A stretch of DNA of 64,000 bases, taken from assembly GCA_902530985.1 (NCBI GenBank), contig CACACI010000004.1, forward strand, positions 1 to 64,000, given 5' to 3'. Of the stretch, positions 61,423-64,000 are shown one piece after another. Both the position numbers and the translations under genes were made by a program. A model generated the notes under the pieces. That model was not told where the DNA came from, searched no databases, and was given only the letters and a program-made list of their open reading frames with translations. Every line of letters starts with the position of its first letter. The first letter of the stretch is position 1. This DNA is from an uncultured Alphaproteobacteria bacterium. GTDB lineage: Bacteria; Pseudomonadota; Alphaproteobacteria; Methylaequorales; Methylaequoraceae.

Positions 61423-61890
61423 CTAGTGTTTAAAATTGACTTTTTCCATCTTTTCATGATTTTTTTTTAAAAAATTATCTGATTTTACATCTTCAATTGA
61501 AATTGACCTAAGAAAGCTTGATATATGATTACTGAACTCATACCACAAATTATGGGTTAGGCACTTCGATTTTTTATTTCGAGCAGAAATACAACCAAAA
61601 TCGAAACCATTACAATTATTTATTTTCAATTTTTCATCAACAGCCTTTATAACATCATATATCTTGACTAAATTTGGATTTTTAGCAAAAGTATAACCAC
61701 CCATTGGTCCTCTTCTACTTTCAACGATTCCATTTCTTTTGAGTGAATAAAATATTTGTTCTAAAAATGTAATTGAAATATTTTGCCTTTTTGCAATATC
61801 AGAAAGTTTTATGGGATTGCTATTTCTAGAATACAGAGCCATATCAACAAGAGACGTCACAGCCACTCTACCTTTAGATGATAATCTCAT
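61423..61890 (-). CDS. iscR: Rrf2-family Fe-S regulator IscR
   Basis: MRLSSKGRVAVTSLVDMAL, ISITFLEQIFYSLKRNGIVESRRGPMGGY; Cys ligands plus CLTHNLW. Confidence 0.94.
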   Translation of the reverse strand: MRLSSKGRVAVTSLVDMALYSRNSNPIKLSDIAKRQNISITFLEQIFYSLKRNGIVESRRGPMGGYTFAKNPNLVKIYDVIKAVDEKLKINNCNGFDFGCISARNKKSKCLTHNLWYEFSNHISSFLRSISIEDVKSDNFLKKNHEKMEKVNFKH

Positions 61891-62648
61891 TTTTGCCTAC
61901 CTTGCTTAGTTTTATTATCCTTTAATTTAATTTCTTTTGATGAAACTCTAAATCCATTGTTTTGTTGTTTTTTTAAATCTTCAATTTTTTGATTTAAAGA
62001 ATGAATTTCTTTGAAGAGGGCATGAATGCTCTTTTTGTTTGGATCATCTATCTTTCCTTCTGATATCCCATAAGCATTAAATGATTCACTCAGATTTTTG
62101 GATTCAATCTTTCTAGCCGGAATACCAACATAAGTAATATTTTCAGGAATATTTTTTAGCACAACAGCGTTAGCACCGATTCTGGAGTTTTTTCCAATTA
62201 CTACAGGACCAAGAATCTGAGCACCAGAGCCTACAATTACATTATCATGGATTGTTGGATGTCTTTTAACATTTCTTTGAGAATGTGAATTAAGTGAAGG
62301 AGACAATCCTCCAAGTGTAGCTTGTTGATATATTGTAACATTTTTACCAATCTTTGTGGTTTCCCCAATAACTAAACCAGCACCATGATCAATGAAAAAG
62401 CCAGAATCTATCTCAGCAGCTGGATGAATTTCAATTGATGTTAATATTCTCGAAAGATTACTTATAAATTTAGCTAGAAATTTTAATCTTAATTTCCATA
62501 GAAGATGACAAATTCTGTGTATCAAGGTTGCATGAAAACCAGAGTAAGTAAAAAAAATCTCAAGTAAATTCCTAGCCGCGGGATCTCTATTCCTAGCAGC
62601 TCTTAAATCCTCTAGAATTAAGACAAATAAATTTTTTGACATAATCAT
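61887..62648 (-). CDS. cysE: Serine O-acetyltransferase
   Basis: RDPAARNLLEIFFTYSGFHATLIHRICH, IHPAAEIDSGFFIDHGAGLVIGETTKIG, left-handed hexapeptide repeats. Confidence 0.95.
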   Translation of the reverse strand: MIMSKNLFVLILEDLRAARNRDPAARNLLEIFFTYSGFHATLIHRICHLLWKLRLKFLAKFISNLSRILTSIEIHPAAEIDSGFFIDHGAGLVIGETTKIGKNVTIYQQATLGGLSPSLNSHSQRNVKRHPTIHDNVIVGSGAQILGPVVIGKNSRIGANAVVLKNIPENITYVGIPARKIESKNLSESFNAYGISEGKIDDPNKKSIHALFKEIHSLNQKIEDLKKQQNNGFRVSSKEIKLKDNKTKQGRQK

Positions 62649-62651
62649 ACT

Positions 62652-62683
62652 TTTGTACTATACAATTTTTGTATTATACAATT
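62652..62683. repeat. Tandem direct repeat, 2 x 16 bp (TTTGTAYTATACAATT)
   Basis: 62652..62667 TTTGTACTATACAATT and 62668..62683 TTTGTATTATACAATT, one mismatch, abutting, in the cysE leader. Confidence 0.8.
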
Positions 62684-62686
62684 ATG

Positions 62687-62716
62687 AATATAAATATATC
62701 TTACTAAATTAGTCAA
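62687..62716 (-). promoter_or_regulatory. Candidate sigma70-type promoter for cysE-isc operon (TTGACT - 18 nt - TATATT)
   Basis: Minus strand: -35 TTGACT at 62716..62711, -10 TATATT at 62692..62687. Confidence 0.5.
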
Positions 62717-62720
62717 GTAT
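62696..62720 (-). promoter_or_regulatory. Candidate IscR type-1 binding site ATACTTGACTAATTTAGTAAGATAT
   Basis: Matches the published E. coli type-1 consensus ATASYYGACTRWWWYAGTCRRSTAT at 23 of 25 positions by eye; overlaps the predicted -35. Confidence 0.6.
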
Positions 62721-62722
62721 AA

Positions 62723-63349
62723 ATGCCAGAAATTTTACTTAATGGGCCGATCGGAAGGCTCGAAGCTCGCTACACTCATAATAATAAAGCTAATTCACCA
62801 TCAGTTCTTATATTGCATGCTCATCCGGGTCATGGTGGTAATATGAACAATCCATTGTCATTGAGACTTCATAAATTTTTCTCTGATATAGGTTTTTCTA
62901 GTTTAAGATTTAATTTTAGGGGTGTTGGAAAGTCAGATGGAGAGCACGATGGAAGTGAAGGAGAACTAGCCGATTCAGCAATTGCTCTAGATTGGCTCCA
63001 ACACCAGAATCAGGAATCAACTCAATACTGGATTTGTGGTATTTCATTTGGTGCATGGGTTGGAATGCAACTTTTAATGAGGAGACCAGAAATTCCAAAA
63101 TTTATACTCATTAGTCCTCCTGTTGGAAAATATGATTTTAATTTTCTTGCTCCCTGCCCAGCCTCAGGTCTAGTAATTTCTGCAGAAAAGGACAATCTTG
63201 TGGAAACCGAAGCAATAGACGATGCTGTCGACAGACTTAATAAACAAAAGTCCATAGAAGTAAAACATGAATTAGTAAAAACTGCCGATCATTTTTTCTT
63301 AAATAATGAAAATAAAGTAATTGAAAAAGTAAAAAAATATGTTGGATGA
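62723..63349 (+). CDS. Alpha/beta hydrolase
   Basis: LILHAHPGHGGNMNNPL, LRFNFRGVGKSDGEHDG, ISFGAWVGMQL, ADHFFLNNE. Confidence 0.85.
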   Translation: MPEILLNGPIGRLEARYTHNNKANSPSVLILHAHPGHGGNMNNPLSLRLHKFFSDIGFSSLRFNFRGVGKSDGEHDGSEGELADSAIALDWLQHQNQESTQYWICGISFGAWVGMQLLMRRPEIPKFILISPPVGKYDFNFLAPCPASGLVISAEKDNLVETEAIDDAVDRLNKQKSIEVKHELVKTADHFFLNNENKVIEKVKKYVG

Positions 63350-63352
63350 TGT

Positions 63353-64000
63353 TTACTTAATAGATTGAATCAACCCAGATACTGATCTCTCTGAACAACC
63401 AGTTGTTTGTGGAAAAGAAGATGGCAAGTTTTTTAGAGTTCTAACAGAAATATAAGCAAATGCCATAGATTCAATAAAAAATGGATCTAATCCATAAATT
63501 TCAGTTTTAAAAATTGTAGATGTGCCTAATAATTTTTTGAGATCATTCATAAGAGTTTTATTTTCCACCCCTCCTCCTGAAAAAATCCACTTGTCGATTT
63601 TATAATTTAACTTTTTATTAATATTAAAAATTAGATAAGCAGAAAAATAAGTAAGACTTCTAAGAATATCCAAATGACTGTAATTATTTTTTCTAATAAA
63701 ATCTTTTGTCCTAAAAAATGCATTGTCATAAGAAATAGGAATTGAGTCGTTGATGAATTTTTTTTTTTTCCACTTCTCTATCAAATTTGGAATTATTATA
63801 CCTTTGGATGAAAGTTCTCCATTTTTATCGTAATTTACATTGAAATTCAAACTACAAAACTCATCTAAAAGTTTGTTGCCTGGACCGATATCTGAGGCTA
63901 GAGTTATTTTTCTTCCTTTAAAGAAAGAAAAATTAGAAATACCTCCAAGATTAACTACCATCACATTTTTTTTATTCTCTGAGAACTTACATTGATGAAA
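63353..64000 (-). CDS. anmK: Anhydro-N-acetylmuramic acid kinase, C-terminal part (runs off the window)
   Basis: VVNLGGISNFSFF, ASDIGPGNKLLDEF, WIFSGGGVENKTLM; the frame stays open to position 64000 (FHQCKFSENKKNVMVVNLGG), so the GTG at 63964 is not the real start. Confidence 0.88.
   Translation of the reverse strand, partial: FHQCKFSENKKNVMVVNLGGISNFSFFKGRKITLASDIGPGNKLLDEFCSLNFNVNYDKNGELSSKGIIIPNLIEKWKKKKFINDSIPISYDNAFFRTKDFIRKNNYSHLDILRSLTYFSAYLIFNINKKLNYKIDKWIFSGGGVENKTLMNDLKKLLGTSTIFKTEIYGLDPFFIESMAFAYISVRTLKNLPSSFPQTTGCSERSVSGLIQSIK

Noticed and set aside
1-64000. CRISPR arrays, transposases, integrases, rRNA genes, toxin-antitoxin pairs
   Set aside because: None supported by the sequence or the translated ORFs.

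Overview
AT-rich, very gene-dense 64 kb window that reads as a streamlined alphaproteobacterial chromosome. Supporting context: an NDUFS4-like complex I accessory subunit, a folE-hisI pair, the argS-SPOR-nagZ-scpA-scpB order, and an alphaproteobacterial-type tRNA-Met(CAT). Core blocks: scpB(partial)/scpA/nagZ/argS/dgt; erpA-xthA; ilvD; valS; a TolC-like OMP; two adjacent tRNAs (Cys, Asn); cysK-sseA-metC-NDUFS4; tkt-pgk-fba-rpe; an RND efflux pair; folE-hisI; an aldehyde dehydrogenase; yjcH-actP; and a complete cysE-iscRSUA-hscBA-fdx-iscX-mnmA operon. The most interesting accessory content is: (i) an orphan FwdA/FhcA-type formylmethanofuran dehydrogenase/formyl-hydrolase subunit A; (ii) a spore-photoproduct-lyase-like radical SAM enzyme overlapping a nucleoside-phosphorylase-like gene; (iii) an overlapping PD-(D/E)XK nuclease and ATP-dependent DNA ligase; (iv) an HscB with an N-terminal tetracysteine (CxxC...CxxC) resembling human mitochondrial HSC20; (v) a sequence closely matching an IscR type-1 site, plus a tandem 16-bp repeat, directly upstream of cysE-iscR; (vi) a candidate metal-linked OMP with a small Cys-containing secreted protein. 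No CRISPR array, transposase, integrase or rRNA was seen. All assignments come from reading the sequence; no searches were run.
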